Part shown: piece after piece, positions 63,286 to 64,000 of the stretch
How the letters are laid out: every line of letters begins with the position of its first letter
Position numbering within the stretch: position 1 is the first letter of the stretch
DNA from: Curvibacter sp. AEP1-3
GTDB lineage: Bacteria > Pseudomonadota > Gammaproteobacteria > Burkholderiales > Burkholderiaceae_C
Direction of reading: 5' to 3'
Length of the DNA stretch: 64,000 nucleotides
NCBI RefSeq assembly: GCF_002163715.1
Contig: NZ_CP015698.1
Coordinates: 2,644,201 to 2,708,200 of the forward strand
Notes under the pieces: generated by a model
Databases searched by the model: none
What the model was told of the DNA's origin: nothing
Seen by the model: the letters and a program-made list of their open reading frames with translations, nothing else
Made by a program: the position numbers and the translations under genes

Positions 63286-64000
63286 ATGAGCGCACCTTCG
63301 ACACCTTCACTTCCGGCGGCATCTGCCCCGGGCCGCACGCTTGCGGCCTGGTGGCAGGCCTTGCCACTGACCACGGTGTTTGTGCTCTTCTTTATGATTC
63401 CATTGGCCTTGGTGCTGATGGTGAGTTTCTGGGACTACAACCAGTACGAAATGCTGCCGGGTTTCACCTTCAAGAACTACATCTCGGTGTTCGAAGGCTG
63501 CTTGTCGCGCAATGATTCAGGCGACCTGTGCGTCACCCTCAAGACCTACCTGTCAACGTTCAAGTTCTGCCTGCTGGTATGGGCCCTGACCCTGGTGATC
63601 GGCTTTACCGTGTCGTACTTTCTGGCTTTCCATGTGAAGTCCAGCGGCATGCAGGTGGTGCTCTTCGTCATCTGCACCATTCCTTTCTGGACCTCCAATG
63701 TGATCCGCATGATTGCCTGGGTGCCACTGCTGGGTCGCAACGGGCTGGTGAATGACTTTCTGGTCGGCTACGGCATGGTCGACCAGCCGATTGAGTGGCT
63801 GTTGTTCTCCAACTTCTCGGTGGTCCTGGCGTTTGTGCACCTGTTCACCACCTTCATGATCGTGCCCATCTTCAACAGCATGATGCGCATAGACCGCAGC
63901 CTGATTGAAGCTGCCAACGACAGCGGCGCCAGCGGCTGGCAAACCCTGTGGAATGTGATCGTGCCGCTGTGCCGCACCGGCATCATCATCGGCTCCATCT
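63286..64000 (+). CDS. Polyamine-type ABC transporter permease (3' end cut by the window)
   Basis: The gene starts at ATG 63286 with GGAAG upstream and runs off the window after 238 codons. It is a PotB-type inner-membrane permease: LTTVFVLFFMIPLALVLMVS, the long loop NYISVFEG..., and the coupling helix SLIEAANDSGASGWQTLWNV near the end of the visible part. It follows the binding-protein gene by 27 bases. A second permease (PotC type) would be expected to follow. Confidence 0.9.
   Translation, partial: MSAPSTPSLPAASAPGRTLAAWWQALPLTTVFVLFFMIPLALVLMVSFWDYNQYEMLPGFTFKNYISVFEGCLSRNDSGDLCVTLKTYLSTFKFCLLVWALTLVIGFTVSYFLAFHVKSSGMQVVLFVICTIPFWTSNVIRMIAWVPLLGRNGLVNDFLVGYGMVDQPIEWLLFSNFSVVLAFVHLFTTFMIVPIFNSMMRIDRSLIEAANDSGASGWQTLWNVIVPLCRTGIIIGSI

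Overview
The window is high-GC DNA from a member of the Betaproteobacteria, most likely family Comamonadaceae (Rhodoferax/Curvibacter-like). The evidence is the protein families, the mnmG-rsmG-parA-parB cluster, and two intergenic repeat families of a type I associate with that family. Genes are dense on both strands. I saw no rRNA, tRNA, CRISPR array, insertion sequence or prophage. Both ends cut genes: a sulfate-binding protein on the left and a polyamine-type permease on the right.

Layout. (1) 1-3.7 kb: sulfate ABC importer sbp-cysT-cysW-cysA, closed by a strong terminator. (2) 3.8-6.4 kb: NADP oxidoreductase, pirin and LysR regulator. (3) 6.4-10.7 kb: a five-gene minus-strand operon (ATPase, two permeases, NMT1-type binding protein, RutR-like regulator) with a near-perfect RutR operator in front of it, so probably pyrimidine uptake. 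(4) 10.8-16.6 kb: DctR/DctS-like two-component system, divergent from a DctP-type binding protein that is followed by tctB-tctA instead of dctQM. (5) 16.7-31.9 kb: mixed housekeeping and signalling genes: orphan binding proteins, thioesterase, diguanylate cyclase, cobalamin adenosyltransferase, D-lactate dehydrogenase-type flavoprotein, amino-acid importer parts, LemA plus a GIDE protein with an EF-hand, an M60 lipoprotein peptidase, an HD-GYP protein with a damaged HD motif, and a methyltransferase. (6) 32-38.3 kb: the chromosome-partition region parB-hydrolase-parA-lysE-rsmG-mnmG with four parS sites, three of them inside coding sequence. (7) 38.4-46.4 kb: Crp/Fnr regulator, aldolase II, GMC oxidoreductase, GST, MFS carrier and chemoreceptor. 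(8) 46.5-50.5 kb: copper resistance (copA, copZ, cueR) with two CueR-type promoters. (9) 50.5-59.4 kb: a CreB/CreC-like two-component system, a lower-GC patch with three unknown small genes, then VIT/vWA protein with a PEP-CTERM tail, exosortase, EpsI-like protein and a GT51 glycosyltransferase. (10) 59.4-64 kb: a second Crp/Fnr regulator, two DUF2892 paralogues and a polyamine-type ABC importer.

The most interesting system is region 9. The promoter region of the VIT/vWA-exosortase operon holds three TTCAC repeats at exact 11-bp steps, the published CreB/BlrA tag, and the creBC-like genes lie just upstream. This suggests an envelope-stress two-component system driving a dedicated exosortase with a single neighbouring substrate and a peptidoglycan glycosyltransferase. 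It parallels the sortase-based 'proteobacterial dedicated sortase' loci but uses an exosortase. A lower-GC, repeat-flanked segment appears to have been inserted between regulator and target.

Two repeat families run through the window. One is an imperfect palindrome of about 40 bp (ten copies, one a perfect terminator hairpin). The other is a GC-rich element of about 70 bp (two copies in opposite orientation).
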